From Salticus scenicus (lineage: Eukaryota > Arthropoda > Arachnida > Araneae > Salticidae): 64,000 nucleotides of DNA. Location: NCBI GenBank assembly GCA_963930645.1, contig OZ005652.1:318120244-318184243 (forward strand), written 5' to 3'. The position numbers were made by a program, and so were the translations under genes. The notes under the pieces were generated by a model. The model was not told the origin of the DNA. It saw only the letters and a program-made list of their open reading frames with translations, and did not search any database. Below, piece after piece: positions 47,431-59,826 of this stretch (position 1 is its first letter; every line of letters starts with the position of its first letter).

Positions 47431-47834
47431 TAGAAGAAATTCCATTACTATTTACGGGAGTTAGAGCGCGGAGAGATAGACAGACAAACAAATCGAACTC
47501 ATAAACACTTTTCAAGTTTGTTGGAATGTGTTGCCATTTACAGATGTTTTCTATGATACAAGAATACACGTAATAACATTGTGAATTTTGACTATAGGTA
47601 ATGATAATAAAAACTACATTGAAGATATTTTGGAAATCAATAGTATACATAATAAATTATGTACAAAGTAATGTTTTTTATTCTTTTTTAATAGAAACTC
47701 AAAATGTATGAAGTATGTACTTTTATAGAAAAACTAGATTTACAAAGTTATTGTAAAATTTAAAATAATAATAATCATATTAAATATATAGTTATGATGG
47801 AATATGTTTGAAAATTATAGCTGTGTAGTAGTTA

Positions 47835-47880
<46 letters not shown>

Positions 47881-48011
47881 TATATATATATATTAAAACA
47901 CTGAAAATATTGCTATCTATATATATATATATATATTAATCTTCTGTTCTGTTTTTCTCTTTAGTTTTATGTCAAAGAATATTTATTAAGAATGATAATT
48001 ATCTTTTGTTA
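47431..48011. other. AT-rich DNA with (AAT)n
   Basis: (AAT)n at about 47836-47879 passes directly into (AT)n; another (AT)n lies at 47919-47936. No gene. Confidence 0.5.
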
Positions 48012-48444
48012 TCTTTTTCTTCTTTTTATATAGTATACAGAATATTGTTTTGGAGTACATTTTGACGTTGAGTTTTTGCTATAATTACGCATTTTGTGAA
48101 ATTTTGATTGCAAATATTAAGTTTATAGCGGTTGATCATTGTGTCTATTATCAGTATAATTTAAAAAGTGTCTACTTTGATATTTTAAATGTCATATGAA
48201 ATTCAATTGAATATTTTGACTAAGATCAGTAATTTTCAAAGAGTGTTGTAGGTAGGATTACTCTGATTATTTCGAAATTGATTTTTAAATTTTCTAGCAA
48301 CGTTACATGTTTTATGAGTGTAGGTATGATATTCAAACTGGAGAGGAAGGTGAGGGGGTGTAATAGCCTTTTTACACACACATACACACAAAAAAAGGAA
48401 AAAGAAAAAAAAAAAAACCCGGCAGTGTGACTTCTACACCAGAT
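48012..48444 (+). mobile_element. R2 dispersed repeat, short copy
   Basis: Begins with R2-like text ('acagaatattgttttggagtacattttgac'), runs to 'tctattatcagtataattt', and ends with hairpin GTGT/ACAC (48425-48428, 48436-48439) and CAGAT at 48440-48444. Internally deleted relative to 3382-4388. Confidence 0.5.
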
Positions 48445-49640
48445 TATTTGTCTTTTCACAATTGCTATTTAATAACCAAAAAACATTTTTATTATATATG
48501 TCTAAAGAATTTTCACATACTTCAAGATATCATGCGAAGTATATTTTTTTCCCCAGATGCTTAATTTTTAAAGTATTGGGAACTTTTTCTAATGCAAAGA
48601 TTTCTTTCTTTAAATCAAACTCACTCATAAAAAAAGAGAAATACTAACTTAAAGCTAGGATAGGAAAATTCAAACAAAGTTAGTGGTATGACTTTATCAA
48701 AGTTACCACAGAAACTCTCCTCCCCATACTTCATTTTTTCTTTACCACTATCACTTATTTTAGTTTCCACAACTTGGATTTAGAATCAAAGAAATATATC
48801 TATATGTACGCTCTCACACTCGTATGCACAGAGGAAGTGTATATATGAATAAAACAAAATTTCTGGAAATCAAAGGAAATTCCAAAGTTTCGCCCCCTTT
48901 CGTGAAAGTGGAGGCCGTAACTTTGTTTGTTCGAGCCGCAGATTTCTATGGTAACACTTCAGGTGAAGAATTTATCCGCAAAGTGTATTGAATAAGTTAG
49001 AAAGGGGGGGGGGGTGATTTTCAATTTAGGAAAAGGGTTTAACTCTAGCAGCCAGAAGAAAAAAAAAATTGGAAAAAGGAAGAAATTTCTGAAGTTTTAT
49101 GTCTTTGTTAAAAGTTTTCAGATTCTGAATAAAAATGAGAAATGTATATTTTAAGCTTAAAGTGATAACTTAAAAATTATTTTATGTAAATATCTTCATT
49201 CATTGGTATGTAAATTCAACATTTGAGTGCAAATATGTTTTACTTCAAACAATGATGTAATATGTAAACTAGTGACTTTATTTTAATCTTTAACTTATAT
49301 TTTCATTTTTACATTTTTACCGTTTTATTTCTAACGTTCTCTTTGCATTCATTTTACTTTCTCTGTTTTAATTAAATGTTATATCCAATTTTTCGCAGTT
49401 GAATTGTTTTCATTTTAGCAAGAATCTAGATACCTAAGAATTAATATTTAAGTAAGAAATTGTTAAGATCTTATTATTTCAACCGTTAATAAATGTATTA
49501 AAAGTTTATTAATTTTTTTTCTTTAGAAATAATTCGTAATGTTTTTATGTAATTAGATATATATAAACATATCAAATGATCAACATGTATATTTATAGAT
49601 AACCACAGCACTAACTAATATATAGATTTTCTTATAGTTT
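48445..49640. other. AT-rich DNA, no gene
   Basis: A G-run lies at 49002-49013. The segment 48880-48960 is less AT-rich. No coding recognised. Confidence 0.45.
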
Positions 49641-51200
49641 TTTTGCAGAGACACAAAGAAAATTTTTCTAATCTTATGGCTTATGGGCGCAAATTATTTA
49701 AAATGCGATAGCAACTAAATGCCTTATCCGATTGTGCTAAAAATTTATATACATTTTATAGGTCACCATTGCACGATCTGTTTAGATTTTGGTGAATATA
49801 GCACTCCGAGATTTTTACAGAGACACAGGGAGAAATTCTTTATCATTGTGATCTATGGGCTCAAATTATTTGAAGTGCTATAGCGTTAAATTAAACAATA
49901 TACTATATGGAGAAAAATACACAAACGCCCTATTATATTTTTTCTTTTGTTTGCTCAACGACTACTTTTATTTATACTACCATCAATTACTTAATGATTG
50001 GAAAGTCGAGTAGAGTCACTGTAGATTTTTTTTTTTTTTTTTTTAATAGAATTGATGATTCTTTTCGTTTATCGTCTTAACTAACAATTATATGATAAAA
50101 CATTTTTGAAAATAAATATCGGTTCAAATTAAACATATTCAAAGAATCTTTTTCTAATCTGACTCTCTTTCATTCATGAAAACCTACTTGAAAATTTTAA
50201 CATTTAAATAATGTTTTTTGAATATTTCAAATCCTAGTCTTCATGGTTATTAGAAATTTATTCTAAAATTTCTCTATCAATTTAAATGAGTATTCAGATT
50301 GCTTTTCATAAATTCCAAAATTCATTCTCAGTTATTCATGTTATCATATTTTGCTTACTTCTAGGAAACCTAGCTCCTAAGAATTATGTTCAGCAAACCA
50401 TTTCCATACTCTATTATGTACGTTTTGCTTAAAAAAAATAAAGAAAGAAAAGATCATTTTAGACTTAAAAGCTTATTTGAAGATGAATTCTTAAAAAAAA
50501 AAAAAAAAAAAAAAAAGGAAGAAGAAGAAAATCACTGAATAATTTAAGAATTTGGGTTAGAAAATGATAAATTATTTAGTAGTTTGTTTTTGTATTAAAA
50601 AAATAGACTTGTAAGAAGTGTCATTTTATACTTTTTGTAATAAAAAAATATTTAATTAAATCAATAAAAGCAGAATTAGCATGAGATCCCAGAATAAAGT
50701 TTTATTTTTGTTTCTTCAACTCGTATATAAAGGACGTATAGGAATGAAAAGAATATTTTTGTCAAAACGTCAGTGGCGACCTCTATGTGGAGACTCAAAA
50801 AGATTTTGAGCTCTGTGTGTCTGTCTGTTTGTTCCTCTGTATGTACCACGATAGTAGCCGCAAAAATCACCTGATTGACTTGCAAATTGTACGCATGTTC
50901 ATACACCACACGGAATTAGCTATATAGTTTTCGGTGTATAGTATGTTTGTGGTTTGTGTACAGGGACACGCCAAAGATTTTCTTATCATTACGACCTATG
51001 GGTGGAATTTCTCTGTATCACGATAGCGGCCTCAAAAACCACCCAATAGGCATGCAAATTGGTAGCACGCGCCAAACAGAAATAGCAGATCATTATGGCC
51101 AACAGGCAGAATTTCATTTAAACACACTTAAGCATGGTTACATTTAAGAATTTTTTCGTATTATGGTCTATAGACGGTATTTCTTATAAGTGCATTTTAA
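49641..51200 (+). repeat. Scattered R2-derived modules
   Basis: The phrase 'cagagacaca..gaaaatttt...atctatgggc' or its variants occurs at about 49645, 49816 and 50958 ('gtacagggacacgccaaag...gacctatggg'), matching the R2 module at 3675-3720. 'accacgatagtagccgcaaaaatcacc' (50845) and 'tatcacgatagcggcctcaaaaaccacc' (51017) form another direct pair. T-run 50026-50043 and A-run 50493-50515 lie between. The frame 50947-51147 reads through these modules. Confidence 0.5.
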
Positions 51201-51566
51201 CAAGGTAACACGCCGTTAAATATGATGAAATAAACATATATGTTATTAGAATGTTTAAAAGCATGTTTTCTGTAAAATATGGTAAGCATATACTTAATAA
51301 TTAGTTTACAGGGCTACACAAAATAATTCCAATTTGTTATGTAATCATTTAACATCAAATTTAGTACAAGTATTTATGAATTATAAAGAATTAACACAAA
51401 ACTAAGAGTTATAAAGAATATATATTACACATGTAGACTGACAGATACAATAGGGGATAATATGGAATAAATAAAAATGATCTGCTGAGTAATGAGTGTT
51501 GCAAATAGGACGTTGAAGCTCCTGATCTGCACTTTCAATAATTAAAATATCGGATCTTTGAGTTGT

Positions 51567-51600
<34 letters not shown>

Positions 51601-52490
51601 ACGGAAAAAATATTTTAGCATCTTTTGCGAGCGTTCCAGAGAACTTTTCTGATATTTCTTTTCAGTAAAACAATTTAAAAAAAATACTTGGTTCGTATGG
51701 ATAATAAAATACTTTCTCTGTAATTGGCTTTTACATCTAATAACCTTCAATATATTTTATCTCCATGATAACTCTTTATTATATTTTTTTAAATTAAATA
51801 TTTCCCTTGTATCTAAAGGCTACACTAAATGTTTTTATAAGTTAATCAGCAAGGCTATTTGTTAGGAGGATACTCTACTGAAAACAGGCTTTTGTGCATT
51901 TAAATAAAGTATGTTAAATCCATTATGTTTCCTGATGTATAAAAATATTAAAATGCGCTTTCTTTTAATAAGCATCTTAATGTTTCTGAATTGTTTTGTG
52001 AGCATCTGTACACAAACATTAGTAATAATATTTGTATCGGCTTTTATTTAACATAAAGCTTTGAAACCTTAAACTGCCATCTGTGATTGACTGATCATAC
52101 TGTGTCCAGAACAAAATATAACTTGAAAATTTTTGTGAAAAATAGAGAATTAATTTTAACAACAGATAAAAGTGACCAGGTGCGGTATTGAACCTTAACA
52201 TACATGCAAAATGTTCTAACCATGATATTCGGTCGATATGACATTCTAACTGATGCTATCCATTTAATGAATATTTTATTGGATCACTGAGATGTTAATC
52301 GGGTTGAGACAGTGGACAGTGGCTCTTGCTAGATGTACGATGATCATTCTAAAAGTAAAGAACATCTTGTTCTGATGCCCCGTGCAGTTCTACCTCAACC
52401 CCCAACCACCACGTCTTGGACTTTTTCGTTTCTTCACGCCAATCTGAAGTTTAATATTTATATGTGTGTCTTAAAACTATTTTGTGTGCC
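51201..52490. other. AT-rich DNA, no gene
   Basis: A T-run lies at about 51570-51596. Nothing recognisable. Confidence 0.45.
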
Positions 52491-52492
52491 AA

Positions 52493-52763
52493 AATTAAAG
52501 ATCCTGTCAAATGTGAGGTTCATGGTGTAATATATGCTTTATGAATGCAAATGAAGGTTGAGTTTGAAAATGGTACATCATACTTAATAGTGGAGGAATG
52601 GACATTTATGATGATTAACACTTTGGCCTTAACTTCAGTTTTGACTGACAAAAGCAAATCAAAGTCTAATGTAAAAATCACAAGTAGCTGTTTCCCTATA
52701 GATGTACTCAATTGGTTCTTTTCTGAAACTTCAAGAACAGTTTTTCATGAAGTTATTTCATGA
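52493..52763 (+). pseudogene. mariner-type transposase, N-terminal remnant (candidate)
   Basis: The reading IKDPVKCEVHGVIYAL (52494-52541) resembles the N-terminal helix-turn-helix of mariner transposases. It is followed by a stop. The same frame then gives LTDKSKSKSNVKITSSCF and FSETSRTVFHEVIS, resembling the second helix-turn-helix and linker of the family. The catalytic domain is absent and no terminal inverted repeat was found. This is a weak match made by eye on a decayed fragment. The minus-strand frame here is a shadow. Confidence 0.4.
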
Positions 52764-52968
52764 AGTCACTACAGATTTGGTAGTAACAAAGCAAGAAGAA
52801 AGCTTAGAAAACCCGGTTATAGTATAAGGCAGATGCTTTAATTTTTATCCCGAGTACTTTGAAGAATGTATAAAGTATCATATATGTATAATGCAAAATA
52901 AGTTTTGCGTCGATATTTTAAATTAAAGTACCAGAGAAGCAAACTTTCTTTACATTTAGAATGACTCA

Positions 52969-53424
52969 CACTGAGAAAAAATTCTGTAACTGGCATCTTG
53001 AATCTAAATTGTGGCTATAAAAAAATTGTACCATGTCATCCTTATAAATTCTAGTCCCCATGAAAGCGAGTTCTAGAATCCCCTATTAGAATTCTAGGGC
53101 TCGTTTACCTATATTATCGAGGGCAAATTTATTTAAAAATCTCTGCAAATAAATGAGAATACAAGAGGCGGGTTTCAAAAACTATAATCTTGGTTTCTTA
53201 CCCAATTCTATAAAATCAAGTGATAATTTCTTGCAATACAAAATATTCAGAATATTGTTTCGCCATCTAGAAATATGTAGACAAGAAATTCTCGATCATT
53301 TCGTCTATTCAGTTTATTGTCGTGCCTCATGCACATAGCTCGGAAATCTATATTTCTAGTTTAGGGATTTAGAAAATGACCACTTATTCCTTCTAGATGA
53401 AGGCGGTATATTTTTTTCGCAGTG
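52969..53424. mobile_element. CACTGAG TIR element, copy 1
   Basis: 456 bp bounded by CACTGAGAAAAA and its inverted form TTTTTTCGCAGTG. It is colinear with 54642-55103 from end to end: shared phrases 'aaattctagtcccc', 'aatctctgcaaataaatgag', 'acaagaggcgggtttca', 'acaagaaattctcga'. No target duplication is obvious. A frame of 61 codons (53153-53338) is not conserved as coding in copy 2. Confidence 0.75.
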
Positions 53425-54641
53425 CACGTAATTTAGAGATTTGCTTAAAAATTGTAGTTCGGTCGTCTGGTCTATACATTGATAAAATAAGTAATAATTT
53501 TGAAAAAATTGCTTTTTTAATACCATTTTTAAATTCCCATTGCTTCATATTGATTATTTCATTATGTTGTATTATTCATTATGGTGTTCCTCATTGTATT
53601 ATTTCATTATCGTGCACTATATCATTAAATCTATAAACGGCTGAATTTCGTTTATTAATTTTGGCAGAAAGGCAGATGTTTGAAATAACCAATTTAACTT
53701 TGGGAAAGTCCAATTATCGTCATGCAAATTATGCTTAAACGGAAAATAATACACCTCCCCCTCTAGTCTCTTTACTTCCAAACTAAAATAAGTATATTAA
53801 ATCGCGACAGTTTGTTCAAAATCTTGTACAGAAACATCCCCGCTGCGTTTTCTCCTTACTCACAGCTAAGTGGTGAAGAAAATGAGATTGGTTTCCCACG
53901 GCGCACACGGAAGAAACATAAGCTTTCTATTAATACGACCACATAATGGCCAAAGATGTGGTTTAAAGAAACAATTGCGAAGAGCAAAAGCCCCCCATGG
54001 GGCGCGAAAATGAATTGAAAGTTTGAACTTGCAGATGAAGTTGACACGAAGTTGGAGTAAAAATTATAAAATGTTGCTGAGAGGGACAAGTCATTTTTGT
54101 CGTAGATTCTAACCTTAATTTCATTTTTCAGAAGCAATATTAATAAAATTTAACAAATTTATTTAAAGTATAGGTGGGTTCTTTTAAATTTTATTCTGCT
54201 ATTTTGTTTTCTGTAAAATTACATGTAAATTTTAAGAAAGAAAATTCTTGAGCATTAGACAGAATCTTTCCCAATATCTTCAAGGAGTATACCCACTGAA
54301 TATTTTGGATCGTCATGCAGAATTATTGAATTGGAGAAAACATTTAAAAACTCATATTTTTAAAAGTGTTTTTTGTTCTCTTTTTACATTTTACATTTAT
54401 GTAAATTAATGTCTGTACATTTTTCACTAATATTGCTTATTGAATTAATGTCTGCTTAGTTGATATTTGATGCATTTCAATAGCTGTTTTAATGGAAATG
54501 TTTATTTATACCTTATCATTTTAATTTGATTTGTGTTTGAATTATTTTTTAACTGAAAGCATCACGTCCTTTAAAAGTTATTAATACTACAGATAATCAT
54601 GTTAAGAAACATAGTTAGTAAATTTTGTTTAAAATAGGTTA
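53425..54641. other. Spacer with an unclassified GC-richer patch
   Basis: 53815-54060 is clearly richer in G and C than its flanks (CCCCCCATGGGGCGCG at 53990 on). It has open frames on both strands: 93 codons at 53856-54137 (-) and a shorter plus-strand run. Neither gives a recognisable domain. It could be an old retrocopy or part of an exon. Confidence 0.3.
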
Positions 54642-55103
54642 CACTGAGAAAATATTCTGTAACTGACATCTAGAATCTAAATTGTGGATCTAGAAAAAAT
54701 AGTTTCATGTCATCCTTATAAATTCTAGTCCCCTTGATAAGCGAGTTTTAGAGGCCCTATTAGAATTCTAGAGCGTTTGTGTATATTCTCGAGGGCAAAG
54801 TTATTTAAAAATCTCTGCAAATAAATGAGACTACAAGAGGCGGGTTTCAGTGACTATAATCTTGGTGTATGACCCACTTCTAGAAAATCAAGCGAGGGTT
54901 TCTCGCAATACAAAAGATTCAGAATATTCGGAATATTCAGAATAATGCTTCACCATCTAGAAATGTGTAAACAAGAAATTCTCGACCATTTCGGCTATTC
55001 AGTTTATGCGCATAGTTCGAAAATCTATATTTAAAGTTGAGGGATTTAGAAAATGGTCACTTATTCATTGCAGAGGAAGGCGGTATATTTGTTTTTCTCA
55101 GTG
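54642..55103. mobile_element. CACTGAG TIR element, copy 2
   Basis: 462 bp with better matched ends than copy 1: CACTGAGAAAA on the left, TTTTTCTCAGTG on the right. A short internal duplication ('cagaatattcggaatattcagaata', 54919-54945) is absent from copy 1. Confidence 0.75.
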
Positions 55104-55170
55104 CAATTGTAGAGTAATCAAAAATCGACATAAGAAAAGATTACACGGGATTTAAATAAGAATTTTGAAG

Positions 55171-55214
<44 letters not shown>

Positions 55215-56020
55215 ATACAATAATAAAATATAATAATATCAGTGCAAAATTTTATGAAATTCAAAGTTGATTCAACCTCAGCATTAAAACAATTATTCAG
55301 ATCATAATCGCAGACCACTCATATCAAATCAGAAAAGGATTAAAGATAAATCGAAATGAATTTTGGAGATGAGAAAAAGGCATGATTTGCATTCCAACGT
55401 TTTCAAGGGCCTGGTAGAATGCAAATATGCTAAGAAATGGATGTTTTTCTGTCACAAAGAAAGCAAAAGCTAAGAATTTCTTTGTTCACAGGCCCGAAAC
55501 ATCCATAGAAAATCCATAAAAAGAAGATCAAAATCACAATATTACCTGAAATAATCCTAAGACATATTTATTGGAGATTGAAATAAACATACAAAATTAC
55601 TTAATAAAATATATTTGAAACTGATTCAAATACAAGATACCCATGTGAAAAACCCAGAAAAATTCAATCCAGAAAAACTAAGATACAATGCACATGTAAA
55701 ATTTAACAATCAGAACTCAGTTAAACACACAGTTAATCAGGTCAAAATTGCAGTGACCATTGAGTAATAAAGGATGCGCAGTGTTATTCAGGTAAATTAA
55801 GGATTCATACGTATTCAGATCCTAAAAAAAAGCAGATTATTATTCATAATTATTTTAGCATGGATAGTGCTGCCATCTAGAGTATTGAGATGAAAATAAT
55901 AGTAAAATAAAATAAAATGAATTATTCATAATTATTTTAATGTGAATAATAGTAATAAAAATAAAAATTATAAATAAATAATAAATAATAATATTTACAA
56001 TAATAAAATAAATAAATAAA
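55104..56020. other. AT-rich DNA, no gene
   Basis: An (AT)n tract lies at about 55180-55210. (AAAT)n-like sequence lies at 55900-56020. The patch near 55860 ('gatagtgctgccatctag') resembles repeat text in R1-type elements. Confidence 0.4.
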
Positions 56021-56023
56021 TGA

Positions 56024-57077
56024 TTAAAAGAATTTTTGAATCAAGTGTTTGGGATAGCCATTAATTAATGCTAATTTTTTAAAAAATCGAAATTGTACTT
56101 TTTGATGTTTATCAGACACTAAATTTTTGATACGTAGATTAAAATTAAGAAGAATATTGACAAATACAGATTTATGTAAACATGTTTGAAAATTAGTAAA
56201 AAAATTTACCTTAAAGGGGAAATCTTTCTTTTTATCATATAAGTCAAATTCTAATTTGCCATTACAATTAAGAATAATTTTTAAATCTCAGAAACTAATG
56301 ACATTAGATTCCAAATCAGTACTACTAAGAGACAGATTTTCAGGATAATTAACAGGTAAGTTTAGATTGGTGTGATGTTTATCCAAGTATAATATAATTA
56401 TATCATCTATGTATCGTAGTAATTTAAAGTTAGTACACTCAATATCACGCTCATAATAATATAAGTATAGATCAGCTAATATACTAGAAGCAATGCCACC
56501 TTGTGGCAAACCTAAACGTTGTTTATATAAATAATTATTGAATAAAATATAGTTATGGAAAAGTATAAACCTAGTCAGAGTTTTAAAGGTTGAAGGAGTA
56601 ATGTTAACATTTAGATTTAAATACTGCAGATTTTCTACAAAAAGTTTATTTATAATATCAAACATATCTTTAATAACTATATTATTAAAAAGATCATTGA
56701 AATCAAAAGTTTTTATACCAGTAATATCAGTAAGATTTTTAATTTTATTTTTGAGTTGAAAACTATTTTTTAGAAAAAAAATTACACTTGTTAGAAACAA
56801 TATAACTATGTAATTTTTTAAGGATATTTAATAATATAATATTAGCATTAGAAGTGTAGGCATTACAGGCAACAGTAACAGTACGAAATTTAATTGGATC
56901 TTTATGAAATTTCGGAATTACAACTAAATAAGGATAATTATAGTTATTATTTTTAGTTTTTATCAACTTGTAATAATTAAATATATGCCTGTTTTTAATT
57001 TCGATACTGTCATTAATCTTAACAAAAATATTACTAGTATCCATAGTATCAAAAAGAAGTTGTTTATAATACTTTTT
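56024..57077 (-). pseudogene. Reverse transcriptase relic, Penelope-like
   Basis: An RT copies element RNA into DNA. Reading on the minus strand: an N-terminal piece (57077 to 56763) holds PYLVVIPKFHKDPIKFRTVT, the conserved entry to Penelope-type RT domains. One extra T in an eight-T run near 56775-56785 shifts the frame. The next piece (56800 to 56291) holds TFDFNDLFNNI (motif A), LPQGGIASSILADLYL (motif B) and RYIDDIIIL (motif C; YIDD at 56402-56413). A single in-frame TGA at 56288-56290 interrupts an ISF-DLKI context; the same frame then stays open to TAA at 56024-56026 with FDLYDKKKDFPFKVNFF and NGYPKHLIQKFF. No endonuclease domain is visible. An (AT)n tract replaces sequence upstream of 57077. 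Few lesions suggest moderate age. Confidence 0.7.
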
Positions 57078-57899
57078 GCAAATAATTATATATATATATA
57101 TTTAATGACAGAAAAGTCACTTATTTACATAATCGCAGTTCCCGCGGATAAACAATATGGAATTTAATTTAGCCTTCTTCAAATTAAGAAATTAATTGTA
57201 AAAATATTTACTTTAGCAATTTATATTGCATTCTTCTTATATTTCAATAATTAATGTCTGTTCACATTTCAAAATAGAAAGACTGCAGGAAAACAACAAA
57301 ATATATTATTGAAAAGCAGTTTAGGATTAGTAATTTTGAAAAATTTTCGTTTATAGCACTTTTATAAAATAAAATTTGAAGAAGTATTCTGCATGCCTTT
57401 CTATCACTATTCTAACGAAAATTATACAAGATATTTCTATTTTTGTTCATACATTGTAACTTTTAATTTTTTAATAACATATATTTGATGGGATGTCCCT
57501 ATTAATTTTTAACCACAGTGTCACACGTCAAAAATTCAGGATCATCACCACCAGCGTGTGTGCTTTGAAGTACCAAATGTTTGTAATTTCCAAATATAGC
57601 CTTAATATAGCTGCCAACATTTAGATATTTTAAATCAGATTTATTATCACTGTTTTTCAACAGAAATTAATTACATTTATTTTCTACGACTGAATAAATT
57701 GAAATTATTACACAAGTGTCCGATATGAAGTTTCCCAGTAAAATCAGGAGAGTTGATAACTACGAACACTTTCTGTTTCTCTGTAAACGAATAGCTTTTC
57801 ATACCATTTTCTATATGAAACATTCTTTTGTGAATATAAAAATTATATGTTAATTTCAATATGCTTAGTGCAATGTAAAAATATCACAATGTGCCAAAG
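57078..57899. other. AT-rich DNA, no gene
   Basis: An (AT)n tract lies at 57088-57101. The minus-strand frame 57677-57859 has no domain. Confidence 0.4.
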
Positions 57900-58150
57900 A
57901 AATATTTCATCCATTGACGTAATATATTTCAATTCTTTTGTATGACCCTGTACACGCACCATTTGTCCGATCTCAGCAAAATGTTTCAATCCCTATCTCC
58001 ATGTGATATAGGTTTAGAATATCTAATTTGAAATTCTTACTAATATCTATTTTTGGGTTATGCTGATAACACACACACACACACATAGATGAAAAGAGAG
58101 CGAGAGATTTAGCGATCAGCCATTAAAAACCTGATTTTTCAGATCCAGCG
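57900..58150 (-). mobile_element. R2 dispersed repeat, fragment on minus strand
   Basis: On the minus strand the order is R2-like: '...aaaaatcaggtttttaatgg', a (TG)n tract (58070-58086 on plus as CA), 'gttatcagcataacccaaaaa', 'gatattctaaacctatatcac' and 'gtgcgtgtacagggtc'. The ends are missing. Confidence 0.5.
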
Positions 58151-58276
58151 ATTTTAAAACAAGCAGTTTAAGGAAAAAGTCAATTCCGTAAATTTGATCT
58201 CAAAACATACAAGATTTGAGAGACAGAAATTAAAAAAATATATAATTATATACATGCAGTCATTCAAATAGTTTAA

Positions 58277-59500
58277 TTTATTCTGGAGCATTGTTAGTAC
58301 CAGGCCTTTTTTGCACAGCACTTTATTTGTAGTGAAATTTTATCACATCACAAAAATAGCCTTCATAAAATGTGATGTGAAAAAAAGGTGAGTACTAACA
58401 ATGCTCCGGAATAAATTAATATGTTTGAATGTCTCTATGCATATATCTAATTTTATTTTATTTTTCTTCAGCAGAGAAGATTTTTCTGGGCATAAAATCA
58501 TCCTTTTCATAAGTACATATCCTTTTGGTTTATGAAAAGGATGTGTACTATCAATGCTCCGGTATACATTAAAATGTTTGAATGTCTGTATGCATATATC
58601 TAATTTTATTATTATTATTATTATTTTCTTCAGCTGAAGTGATTTTCTAGACATGGAAACATTTTAATTTCTTCCGGAACATTGTTAGTACCGGAATTTT
58701 TCACACACCGTTTTATTTATAGTGAAAATTTCTCCAATTTGTAATTTCGATTAAATAAGAAAAATATCCTCCAGGAAGAGTGGTTTATGAAAAGGATGTG
58801 TACTAACAATGCTCCGGAATACATTAAAAAGTTTGAATGTCTTTGTGCATATATCTAATTTTATTATTTTTTTTTTCTTCAGCAGAGAAGATTTTTCTGG
58901 ACATAAAAACATCCTTTTCATAAGTACATATCCTTTTGGTTTATGAAAAGGATGTGTACTATCAATGCTCCGGTATACATTAAAATGTTTGAATGTCTGT
59001 ATGCATATATCTAATTTTATTATTATTATTATTATTTTCTTCAGCTGAAGTGATTTTCTAGACATGGAAACATTTTAATTTCTTCCGGAACATTGTTAGT
59101 ACCGGAATTTTTCACACACCGCTTTATTTATAGTAAAAATTTCTCCAATTTGTAATTTCGATTGAATAAGAAAAATATCCTCCAGGAAGAGTGGTTTATG
59201 AAAAGGATGTGTACTAACAATGCTCCGGAATACATTAAAAAGTTTGAATGTCTGTATGCATATATCTAATTTTTTTTCCTTCAGCAGAGGAGATTTTTCT
59301 AGACATGGAAACATTATAATTTATTCCGGAGCATTGTTAGTACCGGAATTTTTCACACACCGCTTTATTTATAGTGAAAATTTCTCCAATTTGTAATTTC
59401 GATTGAATAAGAAAAATATCCTCCAGGAAGAGTGGTTTATGAAAAGGATGTGTACTAACAATGCTCCAGAATACATTAAAATGTTGGCATGTCTGTAAAT
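58277..59500. repeat. Tandem array, 410 bp period, built from ~140 bp foldbacks
   Basis: The word TATGAAAAGGATGTGTACTA begins near 58531, 58785, 58941, 59195 and 59435; the first and third, and the second and fourth, are 410 bp apart. Inverted words (TTCCGGAACATTGTTAGTAC near 58672 and 59085, with GTACTAACAATGCTCCGGAA near 58799 and 59209) bracket units of about 140 bp at 58277-58416, 58672-58814, 59085-59225 and 59324-59465. The minus-strand frames (58343-58654, 58751-59065, 59096-59314) have near-identical peptides simply because of the tandem structure. Confidence 0.85.
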
Positions 59501-59826
59501 GTATCTAAAAAGAGCTCTACTGAAACTCGATTCCACCGAAGAAAGGCATTCGGATTAAAAAATTAAATACACGGAAAACAGAAGCAATACAATGTTAATT
59601 GTTCATTGAAAAGTCCTAGGTATACGACAAAACTATAAGAAAACTGGTGCATATGTCTGACTTGAATCGATTTTTGGCTTGACCCCTTTCTGCTTTTATT
59701 AAAATTAATTCGCAATTTTTATGTAAAAAATTGTTCATTACATAGTTCTACATCTAAAATTATGATCTGACAGTTTTGCCTGATCTTCATATTTTCTGGT
59801 GTGCTGAAACCGAAAATGAAATCAAA
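59501..59826. other. AT-rich spacer
   Basis: No gene or repeat recognised. Confidence 0.4.

Noticed and set aside
58343..59314. Three similar minus-strand proteins suggesting a gene family
   Set aside because: Their similarity follows from the 410 bp tandem DNA repeat; no ordinary coding features.
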